DNA from: Pseudomonadales bacterium
Lineage (GTDB): Bacteria > Pseudomonadota > Gammaproteobacteria > Pseudomonadales > Azotimanducaceae
Direction: 5' to 3'
Length of the DNA stretch: 64,000 nt
NCBI GenBank assembly: GCA_022825925.1
Contig: JAJDVW010000022.1
Span: 186,001 to 250,000, forward strand
This document shows, piece after piece, positions 46,471-55,038 of this stretch. The notes beneath the pieces are model-generated. The model saw nothing but the letters and a program-made list of their open reading frames with translations, did no database searches and was not told the origin of the DNA. Within the stretch, counting starts at the first letter, position 1. Every line of letters starts with the position of its first letter. The translations under genes and the position numbers were made by a program.

Positions 46471-48209
46471 TGGACCTCACCACGCTGACCTACCTGGTCG
46501 TCGGGGCCTCCTTCGCGCTCTACATCGGCATCGCGTTCTGGTCGAAGGCCCAGGGCACGGGCGACTTCTACGTCGCGGGCAAGCACGTCCACCCGGTCGC
46601 CAACGGCATGGCGACCGCCGCGGACTGGATGTCGGCCGCGTCGTTCATCTCGATGGCGGGGCTGATCGCCTTCCTCGGCTACGACGGCTCGGTCTACCTG
46701 ATGGGCTGGACGGGCGGGTACGTGCTGCTGGCGCTGCTCCTCGCGCCGTATCTCCGCAAGTTCGGCAAGTACACCGTCCCGGAGTTCATCGGCGAGCGCT
46801 ACTACTCCCAGACGGCGCGCGTCGTCGCGGTGGTCTGTCTCATCATCATCTCGTTCACCTACGTCGCGGGCCAGATGCGCGGCGTAGGGATCGTCTTCTC
46901 GCGTTTCCTGGGCGTGGACATCACCACCGGGCTGCTGGTGGGCATGGGCATCGTCTTCTTCTATGCCGTGCTCGGCGGCATGAAGGGCATCACGTACACG
47001 CAGGTCGCCCAATATTGCGTGCTGATCTTCGCCTACACGGTCCCGGCGGTGTTCGTCTCCCTCCAGGTGACGGGCGTCGCGGTCCCGCAGATCGCCTTCG
47101 GCAGCACGGTGGCCGACGGCGGCGCCTGGCTGCTCGTCACCCTCGATCGGATCGTGACGGACCTCGGGTTCCCGGCCTACACGAGCGGCACGAAGAGCGG
47201 CATCGACGTGTTCTTCATCACGCTCGCCCTCATGATCGGCACCGCCGGGCTGCCCCACGTGGTCGTCCGTTTCTTCACCGTGCCACGCGTCCGTGACGCA
47301 AGGATTTCAGCGGGTTACGCGCTTCTTTTCATTGCGATCCTCTACACCACGGCGCCCGGCGTGGGCGCCATCGCGCGGCTCAATCTCACCACGACCATGC
47401 AGACGGGCCCGGTGGGGGCCCCGGACGGCAACCTCGTCTACGAGGAGCGGCCGCAGTGGTTCCGGACCTGGGAGGAGACGGGACTCCTGTCCTTCGACGA
47501 CCGCAACGGCGACGGCCGCATCCAGTACTACAACGACGCGAATCCCGAGTTCGCGGCGCGCGCGGCGGAGTACGGCTGGGAGGGCAACGAGCTGACGGTG
47601 GACCGGGACATCATCGTCCTCGCGAACCCGGAGATCGCGGGACTGCCGAACTGGGTGGTCGCGCTGGTCGCCGCCGGCGGGATCGCCGCCGCGCTCTCCA
47701 CGGCCGCCGGGCTGCTGCTCGTGATCTCGGCGGCGATCTCCCACGACATCACCAAGGGCGTCATCGCGCCCCACATCTCGGAGAAACGCGAGCTGCTCAT
47801 CGGCCGGATCAGCGCCGGGGTGGCGATCCTCATGGCCGGCTACCTGGGCTACGACCCGCCGGGATTCGTGGCGCAGGTGGTCGCCTTCGCGTTCGGCATC
47901 GCGGCGGCGTCCCTGTTTCCGGCGATCCTGCTCGGCATCTTCAGCCGGCGGGTGAACCGCGAGGGGGCGATCGCGGGGATGCTGGTCGGGCTGGTCTTCA
48001 CCGTGTCCTACATCGTTTATTTCAAGTTCGGCGTGGACGCGGCAACCGGCAACGACCCCGCGAACTGGCTGTTCGGAATCTCGCCGGAAGGCATCGGGGC
48101 GCTGGGGGCGATGCTGAACCTGGCCGTGGCGATCTCGGTCAGCGCGGTGACCGCGCGGCCGCCGGAGGACGTCCTGGAACTGGTGGAGCGGATCCGGACG
48201 CCGCGGTAG
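46470..48209 (+). CDS. Sodium/solute symporter, acetate/VC_2705-like
   Basis: A 579-residue SSS-family transporter with about 13 helices. The N-terminus SFALYIGIAFWSKAQGTGDFYVAGKHVHPVANGMATAADWMSAASFI is typical of ActP-like cation-acetate symporters; VVRFFTVPRVRDAR is a conserved block. A hydrophilic loop of about 70 residues (from about 310) contains DDRNGDGRIQYYND, which looks like a calcium-binding loop. Probably takes up acetate or a similar short acid. Confidence 0.9.
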   Translation: MDLTTLTYLVVGASFALYIGIAFWSKAQGTGDFYVAGKHVHPVANGMATAADWMSAASFISMAGLIAFLGYDGSVYLMGWTGGYVLLALLLAPYLRKFGKYTVPEFIGERYYSQTARVVAVVCLIIISFTYVAGQMRGVGIVFSRFLGVDITTGLLVGMGIVFFYAVLGGMKGITYTQVAQYCVLIFAYTVPAVFVSLQVTGVAVPQIAFGSTVADGGAWLLVTLDRIVTDLGFPAYTSGTKSGIDVFFITLALMIGTAGLPHVVVRFFTVPRVRDARISAGYALLFIAILYTTAPGVGAIARLNLTTTMQTGPVGAPDGNLVYEERPQWFRTWEETGLLSFDDRNGDGRIQYYNDANPEFAARAAEYGWEGNELTVDRDIIVLANPEIAGLPNWVVALVAAGGIAAALSTAAGLLLVISAAISHDITKGVIAPHISEKRELLIGRISAGVAILMAGYLGYDPPGFVAQVVAFAFGIAAASLFPAILLGIFSRRVNREGAIAGMLVGLVFTVSYIVYFKFGVDAATGNDPANWLFGISPEGIGALGAMLNLAVAISVSAVTARPPEDVLELVERIRTPR

Positions 48210-48221
48210 CGGCGCAACCGG

Positions 48222-49052
48222 TCAGGGCGTATGGGTGCGGACCACGCCCTCGTTCATCGACCCGGAACGGAATCCCGCCAGGTCCAGCGCCACGAACCGG
48301 TAGCCGCACGCCTTCACGCGTTCGACGATGGCGTCGCGGCGGAGCAGGGCGGCCTCGAACTCCTCCGGGACGATCTCGAGCCGCGCGACGTCGCCGTGGT
48401 GGCGCACGCGGAACTGCGAGAAACCGAGGGTCAGCAGCGCGCTCTCGGCGCGCTCGATCTGCCGCAGCATGCCCTCCTCGATGGCCGTCCCGTAGGGCAC
48501 GCGGCTCGACAGGCACGCGGACTGCGGTTTCTGCGCGTTGTCGAGGCCGAGATGGGCCGCGAGCACGCGGATGTCGGCCTTGCGGAAGCCGGTCTCGACC
48601 AGGGGCGAGCGCACCTCGAAATCCTCGGCGGCGATCAGTCCCGGGCGGTGATCGCCGAGATCGTCAACGTTGGTGCCGTTGAAGACGACCTCGAAGCCCT
48701 CCGTGCGCGCGATCTCGTCGAGGTGTTCGTACAGGGACGTCTTGCAGTGGAAGCAGCGGTTCACCGGGTTCGCCCGGTACTCCGGGTTGTCCATCTCGTC
48801 GGTCACGATCACGCGGTGCGGCATGCCCCACTTGCGCGCGAGGGTCTCGGAGAGCGCCAGGTCGCTGCGCTTCAGGCTTGGCGACCCGGACGTCACGGCA
48901 AGCGCCTTCTCGCCCAGCACCTCGGCGGCGACGTACGCGACCAGGGACGAGTCCACCCCGCCCGAATAGGCGATGAGGGCCGAATCGAACCCCCCGACGA
49001 ACGTCTTCAGGGCCGCGTAGCGATCGGCGGTGGCTGCGTCCATGGGCGGCAT
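48222..49052 (-). CDS. larE: ATP-dependent sacrificial sulfur transferase LarE, three-cysteine type
   Basis: A 276-residue PP-loop enzyme in nickel-pincer nucleotide synthesis: it adenylates and sulfurates the dicarboxylated nicotinic acid mononucleotide made by LarB. The PP-loop is SGGVDSS (30-36). The sulfur-donor Cys of Lactiplantibacillus LarE corresponds to Cys180 (SACLSSRVPYG). Two extra cysteines, Cys100 and Cys103 in NRCFHCKTSLY, make it the three-Cys variety, in which a [4Fe-4S] cluster can carry the sulfur so the protein is not consumed. Start ATG 49052 (49043 possible). Separated from larB by an inverted two-gene cassette; no larA is in the window. Confidence 0.93.
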   Translation of the reverse strand: MPPMDAATADRYAALKTFVGGFDSALIAYSGGVDSSLVAYVAAEVLGEKALAVTSGSPSLKRSDLALSETLARKWGMPHRVIVTDEMDNPEYRANPVNRCFHCKTSLYEHLDEIARTEGFEVVFNGTNVDDLGDHRPGLIAAEDFEVRSPLVETGFRKADIRVLAAHLGLDNAQKPQSACLSSRVPYGTAIEEGMLRQIERAESALLTLGFSQFRVRHHGDVARLEIVPEEFEAALLRRDAIVERVKACGYRFVALDLAGFRSGSMNEGVVRTHTP

Positions 49053-49094
49053 GTTAACCCGGATGACGCAACGGGGACCGCCGTCACAGGGGCG

Positions 49095-49100
49095 TACAAT
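49095..49100 (+). promoter_or_regulatory. -10 box directly before the putative antitoxin gene
   Basis: TACAAT lies 7 bases before a GTG at 49108. Base context (TACAATCGCTCCCGTG) is close to the purL one (TATAATCGTTCCGTG). Suggests a leaderless transcript for the cassette. Confidence 0.45.
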
Positions 49101-49107
49101 CGCTCCC

Positions 49108-49569
49108 GTGGCCGATGCTCCAAGACAGGAAATGGTCGTCACCTGGGGCGATCCCTGGGAAATGGAACCGTGCGACCTGTTGCCCCCCGAGGCCTTCTAC
49201 GGCGAGGACGCGCCGCGCCCTCCGGCGGAACTGCTGCGCGGCTGCGGGGTGGACCCCACGGTTCCCACGGGCCCTGAGAGCCGTACCGTCGAGATGCGCC
49301 TGTTCTCCGAATGCGCGGGCTGGCGCACGCCGGCGACGGCCGCGGAGCTGTACGAGGCCGTGCGGTCCCCAAGGCCCAAGGAGAGGCAGTCCCTGGTGAT
49401 GCGGACCTGGCTGCGCGCGGCATCCTTCAGCGAGCTGCTTGGCGGCTGGATCGAGTACGCGTACACCTGGCGCGACCTCGTCCGGGCCGCACACCGAACG
49501 GGGCCGCACCGCAACGAACTCAAGCACTGGCTGAACGACTTCGCACGCCCCGATCACAGCCCCCGCTAG
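49108..49569 (+). CDS. Unknown protein, putative partner (antitoxin) of an AbiEii-type nucleotidyltransferase
   Basis: A 153-residue protein that I do not recognise (145 residues if the ATG at 49132 is used). The N-terminal half is acidic and Pro-rich (WGDPWEMEPCDLLPPEAFYGED), the C-terminal half helical and more basic (ERQSLVMRTWLRAASFSELLGGWIEYAYTWRDLVRAAHRTGPHRNELKHWLNDFA). No AbiEi winged-helix or other antitoxin domain is evident. It ends 4 bases before the nucleotidyltransferase gene, the spacing and order of a toxin-antitoxin operon, hence the guess at its role. It diverges from larE with a 55-base gap. Confidence 0.7.
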   Translation: MADAPRQEMVVTWGDPWEMEPCDLLPPEAFYGEDAPRPPAELLRGCGVDPTVPTGPESRTVEMRLFSECAGWRTPATAAELYEAVRSPRPKERQSLVMRTWLRAASFSELLGGWIEYAYTWRDLVRAAHRTGPHRNELKHWLNDFARPDHSPR

Positions 49570-49573
49570 CGGC

Positions 49574-50461
49574 ATGAGCATCTCCCTGACGCTCCCGGAA
49601 CCGGCGCGCGGTCTCTTTCGGAGCGTACGCGCCGCCCTGGCGGAACTCCTGCCCAGCGTGATCGACGGTGATCGCGGCTGGTGGCTGGGCGGAGGGACCG
49701 TTCTCGCGGCCCAGTGGCAGCATCGGCTGAGTATGGACGTCGACATCTTCCTGCCGGCCAACTCCAGCCTCGCACCGTTCGACCCGCGCTGGGCGCCGGA
49801 CTTCCGCGATGCCATGCTGCGCCTCGGCGCTACACGCATGGAGGTACAGCAACGCTCCGTCAAGACCTGGTTTCCGGCGGGCCGCCTCGAAGTTACCGCC
49901 CTGGACCCGGTCCCGGCGCTCCCGCCGCGTGTGGCGAGCATCGACGGCAGCGAAGCCCTGCTCGTGGAGAACGCGTCGATCCTCTGCGGAAAGCTGCATG
50001 GTCGCGGTCGCCGCCTGCCCGAACGGGATGTGTTCGATGTCTGCGTGGCCGCGGTCGAGGATCCCGATGCCCTGCGTTGTGCGGTCAATCACGTCGGTTC
50101 GGACCCGCGCCGCGAGATAGCCTATCTCCTGACCGTGGGCGCTGACACATACCGTGAGTCCGCACCGGAGGTGATCCTGGATCCCGCGCCGCGGTTTGCC
50201 GGTCTGTTGCAGGAAGCCCCGGAGCGTGCGGCGGCACTCATTCGAGACGAGACGTGGGCGAGCACGGATCTTGACTACACCGCGGAACATGCTGCCACCG
50301 TGACGGCAGAGACCATCGGGGGGACGGTTGTGTCGCGAACGTACCGGTCGGGGGAAGCCCTGGCGGAGGGCATGCTCCGCATGGGACTCGAAGAGACGAT
50401 GCTGGGGCTCCACGGGACGGTGCGCGCGTTCGTGGAGTACGCCAACGCCCGCCTTCGCTGA
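49574..50461 (+). CDS. AbiEii/AbiGii-type nucleotidyltransferase, putative toxin
   Basis: A 295-residue nucleotidyltransferase of the AbiEii/MenT superfamily; characterised members block translation by adding nucleotides to tRNA or by related transfer, and serve in phage defence or as toxins. The active-site pattern GGGTVLAAQWQHRLSMDVDIF spans residues 39-59, with the metal-binding Asp55 and Asp57. A conserved Lys/Arg block, KLHGRGRRLPERDVFD, follows near 145-160. The C-terminus is helical. Looks intact. It is placed between larE and larB on the opposite strand to both. Confidence 0.82.
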   Translation: MSISLTLPEPARGLFRSVRAALAELLPSVIDGDRGWWLGGGTVLAAQWQHRLSMDVDIFLPANSSLAPFDPRWAPDFRDAMLRLGATRMEVQQRSVKTWFPAGRLEVTALDPVPALPPRVASIDGSEALLVENASILCGKLHGRGRRLPERDVFDVCVAAVEDPDALRCAVNHVGSDPRREIAYLLTVGADTYRESAPEVILDPAPRFAGLLQEAPERAAALIRDETWASTDLDYTAEHAATVTAETIGGTVVSRTYRSGEALAEGMLRMGLEETMLGLHGTVRAFVEYANARLR

Positions 50462-50499
50462 CGCGCCTCTGAGCGGGCGGACCCGCCTCTCTCGCCCGG

Positions 50500-51252
50500 T
50501 CAAAGCCGGTTGATGCGGTTGGCGAGGAACCCCGCCCCGAAGCCGTTGTCGATGTTCATGACGGCGACGCCTGACGCGCAGCTGTTCAGCATGCCCAAGA
50601 GCGCTGCGATGCCGCCGAACGAGGCGCCGTAGCCGATGCTCGTCGGGACGGCGATCACGGGCTTGTCGACGAGGCCGCCGACGACGCTCGGCAGCGCGCC
50701 TTCCATGCCGGCGACGACGATCGCGACCCGGGCCTCGCGCAGTTCGCCCGCGCGCGCCAGCAGGCGGTGGATGCCGGCGACCCCCGCGTCCTGGATGCGT
50801 GTCACGGGGTTGCCGTAGAACTCGCAGGTGACGGCCGCTTCCTCCGCGACCGGCGCGTCCGACGTGCCGGCGGTGACGACGGCGACGCTCGTCTCGACCT
50901 CCGGCAACGCTTTCTGGCGGAAGGTGAGGGCGCGGGCGACGGGATGGTACTCGGCGCCGTCGAGTTCGTCTTCGATGGCGGCGTAGGTGTCCGGGTGGAC
51001 CCGCGTCGCGAGGACGTTGTCGCCGCGGGTGCGGATCGCGCGGAACGTCTTGAGGATCTGCTCCGCCGTCTTGAACTCGCCGTAGATCACCTCGGGCGCG
51101 CCGGTGCGCCGGGCGCGGTCGTGGTCCACCGTGATGTCGCCGGCCCGCTCGAAGTACGCGGCATCGATGCGCTCGAGCGTGTCCGCCAATGGCAGGTCGC
51201 CGGTGCGGAAGGCGTCCAGCACGTCGGTGAGGTGTTTCAGTCTTTCATCCAT
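50500..51252 (-). CDS. larB: Nickel pincer cofactor biosynthesis protein LarB
   Basis: A 250-residue carboxylase/hydrolase that carboxylates the pyridinium ring of nicotinic acid adenine dinucleotide with CO2, first step to the nickel-pincer nucleotide. The PurE-like domain is at the C-terminus: VAVVTAGTSDAPVAEEAA, GMEGALPSVVGGL, VPTSIGYGASFGGIAALLGMLNSCASGVAVMNIDNGFGAG. Start ATG 51252 overlaps the larC stop by 16 bases, so larC and larB are translationally coupled. Confidence 0.95.
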   Translation of the reverse strand: MDERLKHLTDVLDAFRTGDLPLADTLERIDAAYFERAGDITVDHDRARRTGAPEVIYGEFKTAEQILKTFRAIRTRGDNVLATRVHPDTYAAIEDELDGAEYHPVARALTFRQKALPEVETSVAVVTAGTSDAPVAEEAAVTCEFYGNPVTRIQDAGVAGIHRLLARAGELREARVAIVVAGMEGALPSVVGGLVDKPVIAVPTSIGYGASFGGIAALLGMLNSCASGVAVMNIDNGFGAGFLANRINRL

Positions 51253-52439
51253 GCGGCGATCTCGCGCTCGGCGGCGTCCCTTGCCGCCAGGTAGTCTTCG
51301 CCCCGCTGCCGCGCCAGCCGCAGCACGTCGTCGTGCTCGGCCTTCCACCTGCGCCGTCCGTCCGGTAGCGTCGCGACCTTGACCCGCACGTCGCCGATGG
51401 AGGTCGGGACGGTGACGCTCTCGCGGGGCAGCATCCACTTGCGGACGTCGCGGAACCGGACGCCGATCGTGGTGGAGTCGCGCACGAGGCGGTCGACGAC
51501 CGAGGGGAGGTCGTCCGGGTGCGCCAAGACCGATACCCGGTGCGCCGGGCGCGACTTCTTCATCAGGCCGGGCGTCACCATCACGTCGCGGGCCCCGGCC
51601 TCCAACAGCCCCTCGATCAGGGGTTGGAAGGCCTCGGGGCTCATGTCGTCCACGTTGCAGTCGATCTCGACGTTGGTCTCCGTCTCGTAGGAGGCGCCGG
51701 CCTCTTCCCCGGCCTCCGCCTTGCCCAGCAGGACGCGCAGCACGTTGGGGATGGGGAAGTCCTTCTGCCCGATGCCGTAGCCGATGCGCGCGGACGTGAA
51801 ACGCTCCGGTTCTGCGAAGACGTCCACGGAGCCGCGCAGGATGGCCGCGCCGGTCGGCGTGGTGGTCTCCGCCTCGACGCGCCCGTAGCTGCAGGGCGCG
51901 CCTTCGAGCAGCGCGGCGGTCGCGGGCGCCGGCACGGGCATCAGGCCGTGGGCGCAGCGCACCATGCCGCCGCCGACTTCGACGGTGCGCGACCACGCGC
52001 GCTCGATACCGAGCCACTCAAGCCCGAGGGCGGCGGCCACGATGTCCACGATGGCGTCGGTGGCGCCGACTTCGTGGAAATGCACCTCATCCACCCCGAT
52101 GCCGTGGATGCCGGCCTCCGCCTCGGCCAGCGCGCGGAAGATGGCGGTGGCGCGCTTCTCGACCGCCTGCGGGTAACCGGCGCCCTGGATGATCTCCACG
52201 ATGTGCGCCAGCCGGCGGTGGGGGCGCGGTGCGTCTTCGGCCAGGTGCACCGTCGCCTGCACGCCGGTGATGCCCATCTTGCGTGCGGGGGCGAGGACGA
52301 GTTCGAACTCCGACGCGAGGCGGAGCTTGGCCAGCTCCCCCTGCAGGTGGTCCTCCGGCACGCCGAGCGCGGCCATCGCGCCGATGTGCATGTCGCCGGA
52401 GATACCGCTGAAGCAGTCGTAGAGGAGGGCGGTGACCAT
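51237..52439 (-). CDS. larC: Nickel pincer cofactor nickel insertase LarC
   Basis: A 400-residue CTP-dependent cyclometallase that inserts Ni into the pincer nucleotide. LLYDCFSGISGDMHIGAMAALGVP is the family start; HFHEVGATDAIVDIVAAALGLE and ETNVEIDCNVDDMSPE are conserved blocks. It is one continuous frame, unlike Lactiplantibacillus larC1/larC2, which needs a frameshift. First gene of larC-larB. The cofactor user (LarA or homologue) is not in the window. Confidence 0.95.
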   Translation of the reverse strand: MVTALLYDCFSGISGDMHIGAMAALGVPEDHLQGELAKLRLASEFELVLAPARKMGITGVQATVHLAEDAPRPHRRLAHIVEIIQGAGYPQAVEKRATAIFRALAEAEAGIHGIGVDEVHFHEVGATDAIVDIVAAALGLEWLGIERAWSRTVEVGGGMVRCAHGLMPVPAPATAALLEGAPCSYGRVEAETTTPTGAAILRGSVDVFAEPERFTSARIGYGIGQKDFPIPNVLRVLLGKAEAGEEAGASYETETNVEIDCNVDDMSPEAFQPLIEGLLEAGARDVMVTPGLMKKSRPAHRVSVLAHPDDLPSVVDRLVRDSTTIGVRFRDVRKWMLPRESVTVPTSIGDVRVKVATLPDGRRRWKAEHDDVLRLARQRGEDYLAARDAAEREIAAWMKD

Positions 52440-52530
52440 GCGGCGATGTTAACTGATGGGGTGCGCGCCGGCGGGCCGAGTGCTCCCATGGTCTGCACCG
52501 TCAAGTGCGCTACCCGGTCGCTCGCGGAAT

Positions 52531-53541
52531 TCAGAGTCTGGAGGACGGTGTCCCGGGCGGGTCCTCGCACCATCGCGCGATCGCGCGCGCCCAGTCCGGA
52601 TCGTCGTTGAGGCCGGGCGCGAGCCGGAACGCAACGCCCCCGGCCTCGAGGAAGGTCTCGCGTCCGCGGATGCCGATCTCCTCCAGCGTCTCCAGGTTGT
52701 CCGCCGTGAAGGCCGGGCAGGCCACGGTGAGGTGGCGGACGCCCTGTCCCGGCAGCTCGGCCAGCACCTCGTCGGTGTAAGGCCGCAGCCAGGGCAGCCG
52801 GCCCAACCGCGACTGGAACGCCGTCGAGTACCGCTCAAGCCCGAGCTTCGCGGCCAGCGCCCGCGTCGTTTCGCGGCATTGGTGCCGGTAGCAGGTGTCG
52901 TGCGCGGCGGAGACGGTCTCGCAGCAGGCGTCGGAGCGCAGGCAGTGCGAGCCGGTGGGATCCGCCTTCGTCAGGTGCCGTTCCGGCAGGCCGTGGTAGC
53001 TGAACAGCACGTGGTCGTCGGGGTCCATCGTGGCGCGGATGCGGGCCGCCATGGCGTCGATGAACGGCGGTTCCCGAAAGAACGGCGGGATGACCCGTAG
53101 CGGTACGTCGGCGAGTTCACGCACGCGGTTGATCGTCGTCGTCCGCGTCGAGTCGGCGTGCTGGGGGTACAGGGGGACCAGCAGGATCTCGTCGGCGTTC
53201 CCGAGGGCGGCGACGGCATCGGCGAGGCTCGGGGAACCGTAGCGCATCCCCGCCGCCACCGGGCAGTTCGTCAACGTCCGTACCCGCGCCGCCAGCGCCT
53301 CCGTGTAGTGCACCAGCGGCGACCCCGGCTTCTCGTCGCGCCAGATCGCCCGGTACGCCGCGGCGCTGCGCCGGGGGCGGGTCGGCAGGATGAAGGCGGA
53401 GACGATGAGCCGGCGCAGCGGCCATGCGACGTCCATCACGAACGGGTCCATCAGGAACTCGTCGAGGTAGCGCCGTACGGAGCCCGCGTCGCACCCGTCG
53501 GGTGAGCCGAGGTTCGCAAGCAGGATGCCGCGGTCGGGCAA
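52531..53541 (-). CDS. hemH: Ferrochelatase
   Basis: A 336-residue enzyme inserting Fe2+ into protoporphyrin IX, last step of heme synthesis. GILLANLGSPD at the N-terminus, the catalytic His in LFSYHGLPERHL and the conserved Glu in the VACPAFTADNLETLEEI block are present. A Cys-rich stretch (HCLRSDACCETVSAAHDTCYRHQC) resembles that of gammaproteobacterial relatives. The start is taken as TTG 53541 because AAGGAGA lies 7 bases upstream; a TTG at 53619 would add 26 poorly conserved residues. Divergent from hisH. Confidence 0.93.
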   Translation of the reverse strand: MPDRGILLANLGSPDGCDAGSVRRYLDEFLMDPFVMDVAWPLRRLIVSAFILPTRPRRSAAAYRAIWRDEKPGSPLVHYTEALAARVRTLTNCPVAAGMRYGSPSLADAVAALGNADEILLVPLYPQHADSTRTTTINRVRELADVPLRVIPPFFREPPFIDAMAARIRATMDPDDHVLFSYHGLPERHLTKADPTGSHCLRSDACCETVSAAHDTCYRHQCRETTRALAAKLGLERYSTAFQSRLGRLPWLRPYTDEVLAELPGQGVRHLTVACPAFTADNLETLEEIGIRGRETFLEAGGVAFRLAPGLNDDPDWARAIARWCEDPPGTPSSRL

Positions 53542-53594
53542 GGTCGGGTCTCCTTCGGCGCGTTTGAGCGCATTTGGGCGCGTATGGACGCGAT

Positions 53595-53607
53595 CGGATA
53601 GTATCCG
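53595..53607. promoter_or_regulatory. Perfect palindrome in the hemH-hisH divergent region
   Basis: CGGATA-G-TATCCG, a 13-base perfect palindrome that overlaps a -10-like TAGTAT. A candidate operator or promoter element for hisH or hemH. Confidence 0.5.
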
Positions 53608-53648
53608 CGCTCCCCGCAAGCTGTCACCCCGAGGCGGGTAAACACCGG

Positions 53649-54266
53649 ATGACCGTCATCGTCGACTACGACGCCGGCAACCTGCGCAGCGTGCAGCGCG
53701 CGTGCGCGGAGGTGGGCGTCCGCGCCCGGATCACGAACGACGCCGAGCGCGTGCGGGCAGCGGAACGGATCATCTTTCCGGGGGTGGGCGCGGCGGGCAG
53801 CGCCATGCGCAGCCTGCGGGGCCGGGACCTCGACGCCGCGCTGACGGAGGCGGTGGCCGGCGGCACGCCGGTGCTCGGCATCTGCCTCGGCCTGCAGATC
53901 TCGCTCGAGCGCTCCGAAGAGAACGATCAGGCGACGCTCGGCATCATCCCGGGCGAGGTCCGCCGGTTCGCCCTCTCCGACCCGGCGCTCAAGGTGCCGC
54001 ACATGGGCTGGAACGAGGTCCGCGTGGTGCGCGAGCATCCGCTCCTCGAAGGCATCGCCCCGGGCGACGAGTTCTATTTCGTGCACGCGTACTACCCCGT
54101 GCCGCGGCACGACGGCGTCGTGTGCGCCGTGGCGGACTACGAGGGCGACTTTTGCTGCGCGCTCGGTTCGGCCAACTACTTCGCGACCCAGTTCCACCCG
54201 GAGAAGAGCGGCCGGGTGGGGCTGCGCCTGCTCGAACGCTTCGCGCGCTGGGACGGCCATGCTTAG
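53649..54266 (+). CDS. hisH: Imidazole glycerol phosphate synthase, glutaminase subunit
   Basis: A 205-residue class I glutaminase that channels ammonia to HisF. The nucleophile Cys is in LGICLGLQ, and the His/Glu pair in [20 protein letters not shown] is the oxyanion region. Its last 8 bases overlap hisF. No other histidine genes are nearby. Confidence 0.93.
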   Translation: MTVIVDYDAGNLRSVQRACAEVGVRARITNDAERVRAAERIIFPGVGAAGSAMRSLRGRDLDAALTEAVAGGTPVLGICLGLQISLERSEENDQATLGIIPGEVRRFALSDPALKVPHMGWNEVRVVREHPLLEGIAPGDEFYFVHAYYPVPRHDGVVCAVADYEGDFCCALGSANYFATQFHPEKSGRVGLRLLERFARWDGHA

Positions 54267-55038
54267 CAAGCGCCTGATCGCGTGCCTCGATGTCCGCGAC
54301 GGCAAGTTGGCCAAGAGCGTCCGCTTCGTCGACACGAAAGACATCGGGGACCCGGTGGAGAAGGCGCGCGAGTACTACCTCGACGGCCTCGACGAACTCG
54401 TCTTCTACGACATCACGGCCTCGAGCGACCGCCGTTCGATCATCCTGGAGGTGGTGGAGGCGGTGGCCGAGCAGGTGTTCATTCCGCTCTCGGTGGGGGG
54501 CGGGGTGCGTTCCGTGCAGGACGCGACGGACCTGCGGCTCGCCGGCGCCGAGAAGATCAACGTGAACTCGGCGGCGGTGCGTCGGCCGGCCCTGATCGCC
54601 GAATGCGCGGAGGCGATCGGCGACCAGAACGTTGTGCTGTCGATGGATATCCGGCGCGTGGGCGAAAGCGCGGGGTTCCCGTCGGGCTACGAGATCGTGA
54701 TCGACGGCGGGCGCCGGCCCATGGGCATCGACGCGCTGGAATGGACGCGGAAAGGGGAACGCCTCGGCGCTGGGGAACTCGTCGTCAACTCCATCGATGC
54801 CGACGGCACCCGGGACGGCTACGAGCTGCGCCTCACGCGGATGATCAGCGACGCGGTGCGCATCCCGGTGATCGCGTCGGGCGGCGCCGGCGTGCCGGAG
54901 CACCTGTACGACGTGCTGACCGACGGGCGCGCGGACGGGGCGCTCGTGGCGTCCATGGTCCATTACGGCGACTACACGGTGAGCGGCCTCAAGCGCGACC
55001 TCCATGATCGCGGGGTCAAGATGCGGATGTCCTGGTGA
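54259..55038 (+). CDS. hisF: Imidazole glycerol phosphate synthase, cyclase subunit
   Basis: A 259-residue (beta/alpha)8 cyclase making IGP and AICAR from PRFAR. Catalytic aspartates are in ACLDVRDGK and SMDIRRV; both phosphate sites are present (GGGVRS, ASGGAG). The sequence, e.g. [13 protein letters not shown] and [10 protein letters not shown], recalls the HisF type of deltaproteobacteria more than the gammaproteobacterial one, an impression from memory. The stop overlaps the next GTG start. Confidence 0.92.
   Translation: MLSKRLIACLDVRDGKLAKSVRFVDTKDIGDPVEKAREYYLDGLDELVFYDITASSDRRSIILEVVEAVAEQVFIPLSVGGGVRSVQDATDLRLAGAEKINVNSAAVRRPALIAECAEAIGDQNVVLSMDIRRVGESAGFPSGYEIVIDGGRRPMGIDALEWTRKGERLGAGELVVNSIDADGTRDGYELRLTRMISDAVRIPVIASGGAGVPEHLYDVLTDGRADGALVASMVHYGDYTVSGLKRDLHDRGVKMRMSW

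Noticed and set aside
51237-52439. Programmed frameshift in larC
   Set aside because: The gene is a single uninterrupted frame here, so no recoding is needed.
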